In this document: piece after piece, positions 1 to 8,066 of the stretch
Numbering within the stretch: position 1 is the stretch's first letter
Layout of the letters: every line of letters starts with the position of its first letter
Source of the DNA: Thermoanaerobaculia bacterium
GTDB taxonomy: Bacteria; Acidobacteriota; Thermoanaerobaculia; Multivoradales; Multivoraceae
DNA: 58,621 bases
Assembly: GCA_022822365.1 (NCBI GenBank)
Contig: JAJEBV010000020.1
Span: 1 to 58,621 of the forward strand
Reading direction: 5' to 3'
Position numbers and translations under genes: made by a program
The notes under the pieces: generated by a model
Databases searched by the model: none
What the model was told of the DNA's origin: nothing
Seen by the model: only the letters and a program-made list of their open reading frames with translations

Positions 1-162
1 AACCGAACTCAAGCTGCGACGGAGTACACTCTGTCTTCACGGGTCTCGCTCCTGTGGACTGTCCAAATGCTTGACAACACTTGGATTATCCGCGGGAAGA
101 GGCCCGATCTCAAATCACCCCGTGAGATATGCGGGCTAGGACCTTGGGCTGTGGCGTCTACT
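1..162. other. Non-coding or unassigned left edge
   Basis: These bases lie downstream of the xanthine dehydrogenase-family gene and run to the window edge. No convincing reading frame, RNA gene or terminator was found. A TTGACA hexamer occurs at about 71-76 on the plus strand, but no matching -10 follows at normal spacing, so I do not call a promoter. Confidence 0.4.
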
Positions 163-2427
163 TCACGCGCCGCCGTTCAGCGCTTCGAGCACTCGGGGCG
201 GCGTCATCGGCAGCTCCGTCGGTCGCGCGCCGCAGGCATCCGCGATGGCGTTGGCGATGGCGGCCGCGGTGGGGACGACCGGCGGCTCGCCGACGCCGCG
301 GGCGCCGTAGGGCCCGTGGTCCGACGGCACTTCGACCAGGACCGTCTCCAGTTCGACGGGACTCTGGGCGGAGTGGGGCAGGGCGTAGTCGTTCAGGGTT
401 GCGGTCAGGAGTTGTCCGTCCTCGCTGTACGACATCTCCTCGTAGAGGGCCCAGCCGACGCCCTGCAGGGCGCCGCCCATCATCTGGCCTTCGACCGCGG
501 CGGGATTGATTGCCCGGCCGCAGTCCTGGATGACGACGACCCGGTCGACATCGACCCGTCCGGTCTCCCGGTCGACGCTTACCTCCGCAAGCTGGGCGCA
601 GAAGCCCGGGGCCTGGCTGGTCTGGGCGTGCCGGCCGTGGCCGAAGACCGGTGCCTGCCGCCCGCCGAAGCGCATCGTGCGCTGGGCGATCTTGCGAAGC
701 GGAATCGCCTTGTCGGGCGAGCCCTTGACCTGGACGGCGCCGTCGACGATCTCGAGGTCCTCGGGGTCGGCCTCGAACGTCTGGGCCGCTAGTTCCAGCG
801 TCTGGCGGCGTGCCTCCTGGGCCGCCTGAATGACGGGCGGGCCGACCGTGTAGATCGTCTTGCTGCCGCCGGAGGCCCCGGCGTAGGGCCCCGACGACGT
901 GTCGCCCGTCGCGATCGTGACCTTGTCCGGGTCGACTCCGAATGCCTCGGCCGCCATGAGGGCCATGCTCGTGTTCGTGCCGTTGATGTCGGCGGTGCTG
1001 ATGTGGACCTTGAGCGTGCCGTCCGTCTGCAGCGCGCAGGCCGCCGAAGCCGGCTCCGTGCCGCCGGGCCAGGCGCCGAGCGCGATGCCGACGCCGCGGC
1101 CTTCGGCGCGTGCCTGCTCGCGGTTCTGCCAGGCCGGGTGATCGCGAAGAGCTTCCAGGACCTGCCGCTGGCCCATTCCGGCCCAGGGCATGCCGGACGC
1201 CATCGGGTTGCCCTTTTCCGAGGCGTTCTTCATCCGGAACTCGACCGGGTCGAGGTCGAGTTCACGAGCGAGCTGGTCGAGAACGGTCTCGACGACGAAC
1301 GCCGCCTGGGGCCCGAGCGGCGCGCGGTAGGCGCCGACGGACGGCTTGTTCGTCGTGACCTCGAAGCCGCCAACCGCCTGGTTCGGGGTCTGGTAGGAGC
1401 TGCCCAGCAGGATCCCGGCAAGGGCCGTCATCGACGACGGGAAACAGCCGCAGTCGATCGCCAGTTCGGCCTCGAGCGCGGTGAGTTCGCCACTGCGCTT
1501 CGCTCCGGCCCGGATCGTGATCCGGGTCGAAGGCGCGGGCGTCGCCGCCAGCATCTCCTCGGTCCGGGTCATCACCAGGCGGACGGGTCGCTGGTGCTGA
1601 ACGGCCGCAAGCGCGAGGAGGGGTTCGTAGAGCACGAACTTGGCGCCGAAACCGCCGCCTACCGGAGTGCCGATGACCTTGACCTGGTCCTGCGTCAGGC
1701 CGACCATGCCGGCGACCGCGTCCCGAACGAAGAAGGGCGCCTGGGTCGAGCTGTAGACGGTCATCCCGGTCCCCATCGGGTCGGGGTCGACCAGGGCGGC
1801 GTGCGGCTCGATGTACGCCTGGTGGACGGACGCCGTGCGGAACACCCGTTCCACGACGGCGTCCGCTTCGGCGAAACCGGCGGCGAGATCGCCGCGCTCG
1901 AAGCGCATCGCGTTCGTCACGTTCGGCGACGAGGACGCCGCGTCTTCCTCCTCCGACACGTCGCCCGCCCCGTGCGCGGCCGCCTCCTCGGACTGGCCGG
2001 GTAGACCGTCGGGCCAGACGGCGGGGGAATCGACCGCCTCGGCCTGCTCGATCGTCACGACGGCCTCGATGGGCTCGTAGTCGACGAGGACAGCCTCGGC
2101 TGCGTCCGTGGCTGCCGCCTCGCTCTCCGCGAGAACGAGAGCGACCGGGTGGCCGACGAAAATCGCCCGCTCGCGAGCCAGAAGCAGGGTGGGCCGGTTC
2201 CGGGCAGGCAGTTCCGGCAGGCCGGCGGCGGTGATCACCGCGACGACTCCCGGCAACGCCTCTGCAACGGTCGTGTCGACGTTCAGCACCTCGGCGTGAG
2301 CGTGAGGGCTGGTGACCAGGCGGGCGTGTAGGAGCCCGGGCCGGTCGAGGTCGCCGCAGTAGCGGAGCGAGCCCTTGACCTTGGGCTCGCCCTCGAGGAG
2401 CTTGGTGGGTGTGCCGATCGCTGTCAT
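163..2427 (-). CDS. Xanthine dehydrogenase family, molybdopterin-binding large subunit
   Basis: A 754-residue molybdenum hydroxylase catalytic subunit (xanthine dehydrogenase / CO dehydrogenase CoxL / aldehyde oxidase superfamily). The N-terminal part fits the a/b hammerhead domain. The molybdopterin-binding region shows GGGFGAKF and GAYRAPLGPQ, and the C-terminus has GARGVGEPP, which carries the base-catalyst glutamate of the family. The AYRCSFR loop typical of form I CO dehydrogenase is absent, so a purine, aldehyde or N-heterocycle hydroxylase is more likely. The ATG is preceded by GGAGACAGCAG, a good ribosome site. The FAD and 2Fe-2S partner subunits are not in the window; they may lie further left, downstream of this gene. 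Substrate is unknown. Confidence 0.9.
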   Translation of the reverse strand: MTAIGTPTKLLEGEPKVKGSLRYCGDLDRPGLLHARLVTSPHAHAEVLNVDTTVAEALPGVVAVITAAGLPELPARNRPTLLLARERAIFVGHPVALVLAESEAAATDAAEAVLVDYEPIEAVVTIEQAEAVDSPAVWPDGLPGQSEEAAAHGAGDVSEEEDAASSSPNVTNAMRFERGDLAAGFAEADAVVERVFRTASVHQAYIEPHAALVDPDPMGTGMTVYSSTQAPFFVRDAVAGMVGLTQDQVKVIGTPVGGGFGAKFVLYEPLLALAAVQHQRPVRLVMTRTEEMLAATPAPSTRITIRAGAKRSGELTALEAELAIDCGCFPSSMTALAGILLGSSYQTPNQAVGGFEVTTNKPSVGAYRAPLGPQAAFVVETVLDQLARELDLDPVEFRMKNASEKGNPMASGMPWAGMGQRQVLEALRDHPAWQNREQARAEGRGVGIALGAWPGGTEPASAACALQTDGTLKVHISTADINGTNTSMALMAAEAFGVDPDKVTIATGDTSSGPYAGASGGSKTIYTVGPPVIQAAQEARRQTLELAAQTFEADPEDLEIVDGAVQVKGSPDKAIPLRKIAQRTMRFGGRQAPVFGHGRHAQTSQAPGFCAQLAEVSVDRETGRVDVDRVVVIQDCGRAINPAAVEGQMMGGALQGVGWALYEEMSYSEDGQLLTATLNDYALPHSAQSPVELETVLVEVPSDHGPYGARGVGEPPVVPTAAAIANAIADACGARPTELPMTPPRVLEALNGGA

Positions 2428-2530
2428 CTGCTGTCTCCGCCGGGTGGGAAGGTGAGTCGGGGACCAGTTTCAGGTGAGCGATTGTTACGGAACCGGGCCG
2501 CAAGGGGAAGGGGCCGCGCTGAAAAGAGGA

Positions 2531-2563
2531 GAGCCCCGAGGGGCCGATGGCTCCTCGGGGCTC
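2531..2563 (-). terminator. Rho-independent terminator of the small unit at 2564-2850
   Basis: GAGCCCCGAGG pairs perfectly with CCTCGGGGCTC (11 bp stem, about 11-base loop). On the minus strand it is followed within three bases by CTCTTTTC. It lies between the RNase gene and the xanthine dehydrogenase-family gene and would end a transcript starting near 2843. Confidence 0.65.
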
Positions 2564-2849
2564 CGTTGACGCTCCTGGACCGCGCTTTGCGCGGCTCGGC
2601 TGAGCGTTTCTTGGCCGATGGGATGGCGTGGGATTGCTTCCCGGAGGAGATGTCCTACGCCTGGTAGGGGTTTCCTAGGGAGCCGCCACCTCCATCAAGC
2701 CGCATCTGCAGTACTCCACTAGACCACCTCCTTTCCGGGCTAATCCACTAATCGGCGGGTCCCACCCCGCCCGGCCACGGGATCGCCCCGACTGATCCCG
2801 GGACCGCCGCCAACGCCTCGTGACGTGAGCGGAACGACTTGTGACCGGA
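2564..2849 (-). ncRNA. Candidate structured small transcript carrying a 14-codon ORF
   Basis: This is an independent unit on the minus strand, with a promoter at 2850-2878 and a terminator at 2531-2563, giving a transcript of roughly 310 nt. Besides the terminator it contains perfect hairpins at 2654-2668 (5 bp) and 2580-2594 (CCGCGC-TTT-GCGCGG). It also holds a Shine-Dalgarno, GGAAAGGAGGTGGTC, that is almost fully complementary to the 16S rRNA 3' end. The same stretch can partly pair with downstream GACATCTCCTCC, so ribosome access could be gated by structure. I do not recognise it as 6S, SRP, tmRNA or RNase P RNA. It could be a regulatory RNA, a leader peptide unit or a small-protein mRNA. 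Confidence 0.45.
2675..2719 (-). CDS. Possible 14-residue peptide with an extreme Shine-Dalgarno
   Basis: GTG starts a 14-codon frame translating as (M)EYCRCGLMEVAAP and ending in TAG. Upstream lies GGAAAGGAGGTGGTCTA, far stronger than ribosome sites elsewhere in this window and correctly spaced from the GTG. The peptide contains a CxC pair. Its length and lack of known homology make it uncertain; the strong site could instead serve a structural or ribosome-sequestering role. Conservation of the codons in relatives would decide. Confidence 0.35.
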   Translation of the reverse strand: MEYCRCGLMEVAAP

Positions 2850-2878
2850 TAGTTATGGATTCGCCCGGTCCTTGTCAA
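2850..2878 (-). promoter_or_regulatory. Sigma70-type promoter for the small unit
   Basis: On the minus strand there is a perfect -35 TTGACA (2873-2878), a 17-base spacer and TAACTA (2850-2855) as a weak -10. It lies downstream of the RNase stop codon at 2932 and points toward the small structured transcript, so that unit need not depend on read-through. Confidence 0.5.
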
Positions 2879-2931
2879 ACTTCGTGTTCTCAGAGGTTTA
2901 GCGCTCGGGAGACCAGATGCCGCCGGGCGTG

Positions 2932-4959
2932 TCAGGAACCCGTCTCGGCAGGTGGCGACTCACTGCCCGCCGCCGTGGTCTGGGGCCGGCGGGGCCGTCT
3001 CCGCCGTCGCCTTCGCCGCTTGGTCGGACGTGGTGCGCCGTTGCCGGCTGCCGCGGCCGTCTCGCCGCCCTTGCCGTTGCCTCCTGCCGCTGCATCCGCC
3101 GACGGAGTGTCGATGCCGGGTACCTTGATGGCTTCCGTCCCTGCCGTCTTCTTCGCCTTGGCGGCGGGCCTCCTCGTGCTCTTCTTCGCCCTGGCGGGAG
3201 CCTTCCTGCCCCTCTTCGCCTGCTGAGCGCCGTCCTGTTTGGCGGCGCTTTCCTCCTTGGGGGCCTCCTCCGTCGTCTTCGCCTGGCGGGCCGTTCCGGA
3301 CCGTCGCCTCCGTCCGCTCCGCCGCCGCCGCCGCTTCGGTGCGCTCTCGGCGGGGATGTCATCCGGGTCGGTCTCGGGTTCGGCCGTTTCGTCGTCGGTG
3401 TCTCCAATCGACGGCGTGGCCAGCATTTCCTGCTCGAGCCTCTTCTCCCTGGCCTCCTCCTTCTCCCTTTTCTTCACGTCGGCCAGGTCGCGCGCGATCC
3501 AACTGATGTCCGGCTCGCGGCCCTCCAGATGCGGCCGCCCCGAGATCTCGATCTCGAGATCGAACTCCGTCGCCAGTTTTGCGAGCGCCTGACGATGACG
3601 GTTCTGGACGAAGTCGGCCAGCTCGGGTTGCAAGGCGATCTGCACGCCGCGCATGTAGCCGCCGGCGCCATGGGACTCGATGTTGCGCAGCAGGCGCAGG
3701 GCGACGAGGTCCGGACTGGCGACGCGGCCGGTGCCGGCACAGTTCGGGCAGTCGCCGTGGGTGCGCAACTGGAGCGCCTGGTGGATTCGCTGGCGGTTGA
3801 TCTCGAGCAAGCCGTTGGCGCTGATCCGGCCGACGCTGAAGCGCGCCTTGTCCGCCTTCATCGCGTCCTTCATCGCCTTCTCGACCTTGCGCCGGTTGCG
3901 CGGGCTGCGCATGTCGATGAAATCGACGACGATCAGGCCGCCGATGTCGCGCAGCCGGAGTTGCCGGCCGACTTCCGCCGCGGCCTCGACGTTCGTGCTG
4001 ACGGCGGTCTCCTCCTGACTCGAGCCCTTCTTGGAGCGTCCCGAGTTCACGTCGATGGCCGTGAGGGCTTCGGTCGGGTCGATCACGATCGAGCCGCCGG
4101 AAGGCAGATCGGCGCGCCGTTCGAAGATGTTCTCGATCTGCGGTTCCAGGTCGTAGACCGAGAACAGCGGCCGGCGGCCGGTGTAGCGGTTGAGGGACGT
4201 CTTGCTGCGCGGCATGAAGGCGCGCATGTACTGCTCGGCTCGCCCATGGGCGGTGTCCTCGTCGACCCAGACCTCCTGGATCGAGCTGTCCAGGTAGTCC
4301 CGCAGGCCCTGAAGCACGATGTCCTGGTCGCTGTAGAGCAGCTTCGTGCCCTTCGAGTCGCGGGCATCGCGGGAGATGCGCTTCCACAGGCGGAGCAACG
4401 CGTTCATGTCGCGGCTGAGCGCCGTCTTGGTCTGGCCGAGGGCGTTGGTGCGCACGATCGCGCCGCCGCCGTCGGGGACGGGCAAGGCTTCCGCCATCGC
4501 CTTCAGCTTGAGCCGGACGTCCTCCGTGTCGACCTTGCGGGAGACGCCGCAGGTCTTGTCGAAGGGTGTGAGAACCAGGTAGCGGCCGGCCAGACTCAGG
4601 TTCGTCGTCAGGGCGGCGCCCTTGTTGCCCTCGGGCTCGCGAGTGATCTGAACGACGATCGGACGCCCGCGGACGAGCACGTCCTCGATCTTCGGCCGTT
4701 TCGACTTGGGGACCGCCTGGTAGTAGGCGTCCGGCACCACGTCCTGGATGGCGAGGAAGCCGTGCTTGGGGGCGCCGTAGTCGATGAAGGCGGCGTTCAG
4801 GCTCGGCTCAATGTTCGCGATCTTGCCGTAGTAGATGTTGCCGCGGGTCAGGCCGCGCTCGGCGATGTCGACCTTGAGGTCTTCGAGTACCGAGTCGTTG
4901 GCGATGGCGATGCGGAGCTCGGTCGAGCTCTGCGCGTTGATGAGCATTCTTCGGGTCAC
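2932..4959 (-). CDS. rng: Ribonuclease E/G family endoribonuclease
   Basis: RNase E/G-type single-strand endoribonuclease acting in mRNA decay and rRNA maturation, about 675 residues from the GTG at 4959. The N-terminal S1-like RNA-binding fold includes GNIYYGKIANIEPSLNAAF. The catalytic DNase I-like subdomain has the metal-binding aspartates in TAIDVNSGRS and VVDFIDM. CPNCAGTG is the Zn-link CPxC motif used for dimerisation. A Lys/Arg-rich low-complexity tail of about 150 residues follows, typical of RNA- or degradosome-binding extensions. The GTG is chosen because GGAG lies five bases upstream; ATG at 4947 is the alternative. A frame extends upstream to 5049 but lacks a ribosome site. E versus G cannot be settled from sequence alone. 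Confidence 0.9.
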   Translation of the reverse strand: MTRRMLINAQSSTELRIAIANDSVLEDLKVDIAERGLTRGNIYYGKIANIEPSLNAAFIDYGAPKHGFLAIQDVVPDAYYQAVPKSKRPKIEDVLVRGRPIVVQITREPEGNKGAALTTNLSLAGRYLVLTPFDKTCGVSRKVDTEDVRLKLKAMAEALPVPDGGGAIVRTNALGQTKTALSRDMNALLRLWKRISRDARDSKGTKLLYSDQDIVLQGLRDYLDSSIQEVWVDEDTAHGRAEQYMRAFMPRSKTSLNRYTGRRPLFSVYDLEPQIENIFERRADLPSGGSIVIDPTEALTAIDVNSGRSKKGSSQEETAVSTNVEAAAEVGRQLRLRDIGGLIVVDFIDMRSPRNRRKVEKAMKDAMKADKARFSVGRISANGLLEINRQRIHQALQLRTHGDCPNCAGTGRVASPDLVALRLLRNIESHGAGGYMRGVQIALQPELADFVQNRHRQALAKLATEFDLEIEISGRPHLEGREPDISWIARDLADVKKREKEEAREKRLEQEMLATPSIGDTDDETAEPETDPDDIPAESAPKRRRRRSGRRRRSGTARQAKTTEEAPKEESAAKQDGAQQAKRGRKAPARAKKSTRRPAAKAKKTAGTEAIKVPGIDTPSADAAAGGNGKGGETAAAAGNGAPRPTKRRRRRRRRPRRPQTTAAGSESPPAETGS

Positions 4960-5358
4960 AAAGTCTCCGGGTGACGGCGAGTGCGCCGTCGGTTGAATCG
5001 GGTGGGACGCTTCCGGTTGCGCGGGTGCCGGGCCACGGCGGGATTCCATGAACGGAATCCGCCGGGCGGCTGCCCCGCGTTCGCTGCAGTTCCACCTGCG
5101 CGAGAAGCTTGAAGAACCGGATCGTCATTCCAGGCGGCGGGTATAGCCTTGAGTGCACCACGGGCCGTTGGGACGGCCCTCGGGCGACATGAGTCGTCTC
5201 GGAATGGACGGACTGTCTAAAGGACAAAGGCTGAAGCCAAGCGCTGACTCGTACTGTCGAGTGCGCGGCGCGTGCCAAAGGTGGGGCCAGCGTCGCCGCC
5301 GTGGCGGCAAGCATAGCAGTTTCTTGAACTTGCGACCCAAATCCGTCGGTTGGCCCCA
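4960..5358. other. Divergent rng/hflX intergenic region, long rng leader
   Basis: About 400 bases separate the two divergent genes. It contains a perfect hairpin, GGGCCGT-TGGG-ACGGCCC, at 5162-5179 and a minus-strand extended -10 (TGCTATGCT, 5310-5318). If that promoter is used, the RNase mRNA has a leader of about 340 nt. No further gene is seen here. Confidence 0.45.
5310..5318 (-). promoter_or_regulatory. Candidate extended -10 for the RNase E/G gene
   Basis: The minus strand reads TGCTATGCT, a TGn-extended -10 with four of six matches to TATAAT in the hexamer. No convincing -35 is present at 17 bp, which is tolerated for extended -10 promoters. Confidence 0.3.
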
Positions 5359-7056
5359 ATGAGACCACTTCACGGCGACATTCGCGGACTCAAGGCCGCG
5401 CAGCGCGGCGCTCTCGAGCGCACGTACCGGCGGAAGGTCCGCCCCGACGAGGTGGTCTCGACCGAGCTGGCCCGTCACCTCTGCGCGCTCTCGCGCGAGA
5501 TCGGCCGCCAGGTAGGCGTGCTGCTGACTCGCGACGGCGCGGTCAGCAAGGTGATCGTCGGCGACGCGCGGCAGCTCGAGATTCCCGACATCGGCCGCCT
5601 GCGTGGCGGTCCGGGACGCTTCCGTCGACTGCGCCTGGTCCATACCCACCTGCGGGGCGAAGGGCTCTCCGCCGACGACCTGAACGACCTCGCGCTGCTT
5701 CGGCTCGACCTGGTCGCCGTGGTGCAGGCCGAGGCGGACGGCTCCGCCGGTGCGATCGAGGTCGCGTACCTCTCGCCCTCGGCGACCGACACGGCAGGCG
5801 CTGGCGAGGATCCCGGCAGCGGCGACGGCGACGGTTCACCCTTTCTGACCGTCGAGGCGCCTCAGGTCTATGCGCTGGACTTCGACTTCGCGGCAACCAT
5901 CCGCGAGGTCGAGCGCGAGTTCGGCCGCCACCGGCGGGGCCGCGAGGCGACGCGGGAACGGGCGCTGGTGATCGGCGTGCGTCCGGAGGACGGCCACTTC
6001 GCCGAGACGGTCGAGCTGGTCCGTTCGGCGGGGGTCGACGTCGCCGGGACTCTGAGGCAGCGCCGGTCGCGGGTTCATCCGAGGACGATCGTCGGGCGGG
6101 GCAAGCTGACCGACATCGTTCTGCAGAGCATGCGCGCCGGGGCCGAGGTGGCGATCTTCGACATCGACCTGAAGCCCGCCCAGGCTCGCGCCTTCGAGGA
6201 CGCGACCGGGCTGAAGGCGATCGACCGCACGCAGCTCATCCTGGACGTGTTCGCGCAGCGGGCGCGTTCCCGCGACGGCAAGCTCCAGGTCGAGCTGGCG
6301 CAGTTGCGCTACTCGCTGCCGCGGCTGACCGAGAAGGACGCGGGCCTGTCGCGGCTGACGGGCGGCATCGGCGGCCGGGGCCCAGGCGAGACGGTTCTCG
6401 AGGTGGGTCGGCGGCGGATCCGCGACCGGATCCGCAATCTGGAGCGGCAGGTCGAGAAGCTCTCCAGGCAACGGGACGTGGCCCGCAGCCGGCGGCGCGA
6501 CCGTCGCGTGCCGGTGCTTTCCCTGATCGGCTACACGAACGCCGGCAAGAGCACCCTGCTCAACGCGTTGACCCGCAGCGAAGTCGAGACCGCCGGCAAA
6601 CTGTTCGTCACGCTCGATCCGACGAGTCGGCGCATCCGCTTCCCGCGCGAAGGCGAAGTCGTCATCACCGACACGGTCGGCTTCATCGCGGAGCTGCCGC
6701 CCGATCTCGTGCGGGCGTTTCGGGCCACGCTGGAGGAACTCGGCGACGCGGATCTTCTCCTCCACGTGGTCGACGCCGCCGATCCGGGATGGCGGACGAA
6801 GGTGGAGGCGGTGGACCGGCTGATCGAGGAACTGTCGCTCGACTCGAAGCCCCTTCTCGTCGTGCTGAACAAGTGCGATCTGGTGACGGAAGAGCAGGCG
6901 CGGCGGAAGGCGGGCCAGCTCGACGCGGTCGCGGTCAGCGCGCGCACGCGGGACGGTTTCAGCGGCCTCATCGACCGTGCCGAAGAGGCGATGGGCCGGG
7001 TCGCGCCGCTCCTGCCGGGGGACCCGTCGGGCGGGCGAGCGGCCGCCGCGCGCTGA
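5359..7056 (+). CDS. hflX: GTPase HflX
   Basis: Ribosome-associated GTPase HflX, about 565 residues, which in other bacteria splits stalled or heat-damaged 70S ribosomes. The GTPase motifs are clear: G1 GYTNAGKSTLLNAL (near residue 395), G3 DTVGFIAELPPDLV, G4 NKCD and G5 VSA. Before them is the HflX N-terminal domain with GRGKL and the conserved GxGGRGPGET segment, followed by a coiled-coil linker. About 170 residues precede the usual HflX start, as in the longer HflX variants of several phyla. The ATG at 5359 is used; an in-frame TTG at 5350 is possible. It is divergent from the RNase E/G gene. Confidence 0.93.
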   Translation: MRPLHGDIRGLKAAQRGALERTYRRKVRPDEVVSTELARHLCALSREIGRQVGVLLTRDGAVSKVIVGDARQLEIPDIGRLRGGPGRFRRLRLVHTHLRGEGLSADDLNDLALLRLDLVAVVQAEADGSAGAIEVAYLSPSATDTAGAGEDPGSGDGDGSPFLTVEAPQVYALDFDFAATIREVEREFGRHRRGREATRERALVIGVRPEDGHFAETVELVRSAGVDVAGTLRQRRSRVHPRTIVGRGKLTDIVLQSMRAGAEVAIFDIDLKPAQARAFEDATGLKAIDRTQLILDVFAQRARSRDGKLQVELAQLRYSLPRLTEKDAGLSRLTGGIGGRGPGETVLEVGRRRIRDRIRNLERQVEKLSRQRDVARSRRRDRRVPVLSLIGYTNAGKSTLLNALTRSEVETAGKLFVTLDPTSRRIRFPREGEVVITDTVGFIAELPPDLVRAFRATLEELGDADLLLHVVDAADPGWRTKVEAVDRLIEELSLDSKPLLVVLNKCDLVTEEQARRKAGQLDAVAVSARTRDGFSGLIDRAEEAMGRVAPLLPGDPSGGRAAAAR

Positions 7057-7062
7057 TACGAT
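7057..7062 (+). promoter_or_regulatory. Possible -10 element just upstream of the thioredoxin-like gene
   Basis: TACGAT ends ten bases before the ATG at 7073, immediately after the hflX stop. If used, the mRNA would be nearly leaderless. Similar TAnnnT hexamers in GC-rich surroundings precede several genes in this window. Confidence 0.25.
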
Positions 7063-7072
7063 CGCACCCGCC

Positions 7073-7591
7073 ATGACCTGTTGCCCTGAGCTCAGGAGGA
7101 TCGGTTGGGGAGCGCTCGCGGTGCTCCTGCTGGCCGGAACGGCGGCCCTGGTTGTGCATTCGCTTGCGTCGCCGGCGGAGGCCTCCGACTCGCCGGTGGG
7201 CCGTCCCGACTTCGAGGGCTGGTACGAGGGGGCCGCCGGGTTGGCGGAGGCGCTTGAGGTCCAGCAGCGCGACCGCCTGCCCCTGTTCCTGTACATCTAC
7301 ACGGACTGGTGCCCGTACTGCCGGCAGTTCGAGCGGGAACTGCTGACCGACGATGAAGTCGACGGCTACCTGGACGCGGTGCTGGCGGTACGGATGAATC
7401 CCGAATCCGGCGGCCAGGAGAGCCAGCTTGCCCGGAGATTCGGCGTACGGGGCTATCCGACCCTGGTCATGTATAGCGCCGACGGCGAGACGGCCTCGTA
7501 CATCGAACGGATGGAGATGGTCGATGGCGAACCCCGCCTGATGAGCGGCAGAGCCTTCCTGCGGGTGCTGGACGAGGCGGCCAACCGGTAG
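7073..7591 (+). CDS. Membrane-anchored or exported thioredoxin-like protein
   Basis: 172 residues with an N-terminal hydrophobic segment (about residues 12-32) that acts as signal anchor or signal peptide, then a thioredoxin fold. The redox site is WCPYC in TDWCPYCRQFE, and the cis-proline loop GVRGYPTLVMY is present. The likely role is disulfide reduction or isomerisation in the envelope. It is the first gene of a compact plus-strand operon, starting 17 bases after hflX and followed after 13 bases by the DCC-family gene, another CxxC protein. The ATG directly before the hydrophobic segment was chosen over an upstream in-frame start inside hflX. Confidence 0.85.
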   Translation: MTCCPELRRIGWGALAVLLLAGTAALVVHSLASPAEASDSPVGRPDFEGWYEGAAGLAEALEVQQRDRLPLFLYIYTDWCPYCRQFERELLTDDEVDGYLDAVLAVRMNPESGGQESQLARRFGVRGYPTLVMYSADGETASYIERMEMVDGEPRLMSGRAFLRVLDEAANR

Positions 7592-7604
7592 GTCGGCTTA
7601 CCGG

Positions 7605-8066
7605 ATGGACGAGCGCCGCGAACGCCGGCCGCCGAGGGTCATCGTCTACTACGACGGCGACTGCGCGCTCTGCAACTGGTCGGTGGCCCGGTGTCTGTCT
7701 CGCGGCGTACCGCCCGGCGTGCGGTTCGCGCCGCAGGACGGCGAAGCCTTCGAGCACCTGACCGCCGCCCGGCCCGATCTGGCGGATGTGGACAGCATGG
7801 TTTTGCAGATTCTGCCGGCGCCTGACGGCACCGCTTCGGCTTCGCCACCAACGGGCCAGATCAAGGTGCGCAGCGAGGCTGTGATCTGGCTTGCTTCCCA
7901 GTTGCGGGGACCGGAGCGCTGGCTCGCGCTCCTTCCATGGATGGCGCCGCGGTCGGTGCTGGACTGGGGCTACCGGTTCGTGGCCAGGAACCGCCTCCGT
8001 GTGGGCCGGCGTTTGCCCGAGTGCCCGGTGCCGACGCCGGAGCAGCGGCGCTACTTTCTCGCGTGA
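7605..8066 (+). CDS. DCC-family protein (DUF393, predicted thiol-disulfide oxidoreductase)
   Basis: 153 residues of the DUF393/DCC family. The defining motif YYDGDCALCN near the N-terminus gives the DxxCxxC arrangement, and ARNRLRVGRR near the C-terminus also fits. Family members are predicted thiol-disulfide oxidoreductases, but their reaction is not firmly known. The TGA overlaps the GTG of the next gene (GTGA), implying translational coupling to the phosphopantetheinyl transferase. Confidence 0.85.
   Translation: MDERRERRPPRVIVYYDGDCALCNWSVARCLSRGVPPGVRFAPQDGEAFEHLTAARPDLADVDSMVLQILPAPDGTASASPPTGQIKVRSEAVIWLASQLRGPERWLALLPWMAPRSVLDWGYRFVARNRLRVGRRLPECPVPTPEQRRYFLA

Noticed and set aside
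71..76. TTGACA hexamer at the left edge
   Set aside because: No -10 follows at 15-19 bases and no plus-strand gene begins after it.
2717..2740. Possible 16S rRNA 3' end on the plus strand (ACCACCTCCTTTC)
   Set aside because: Only the anti-SD-like 13 bases match; the upstream helix 45 sequence and the rest of 16S are absent. It is better read as a strong Shine-Dalgarno on the minus strand.
2917..4974. Long plus-strand open frame opposite the RNase gene
   Set aside because: It is the antisense shadow of a clear RNase E/G gene in GC-rich DNA; its translation is low-complexity and has no domain.
5162..5179. Hairpin at 5162 as another copy of the double-hairpin repeat
   Set aside because: It lacks GGTGCG, the TTCT-type loop and the second hairpin; only the GC-rich stem is shared.
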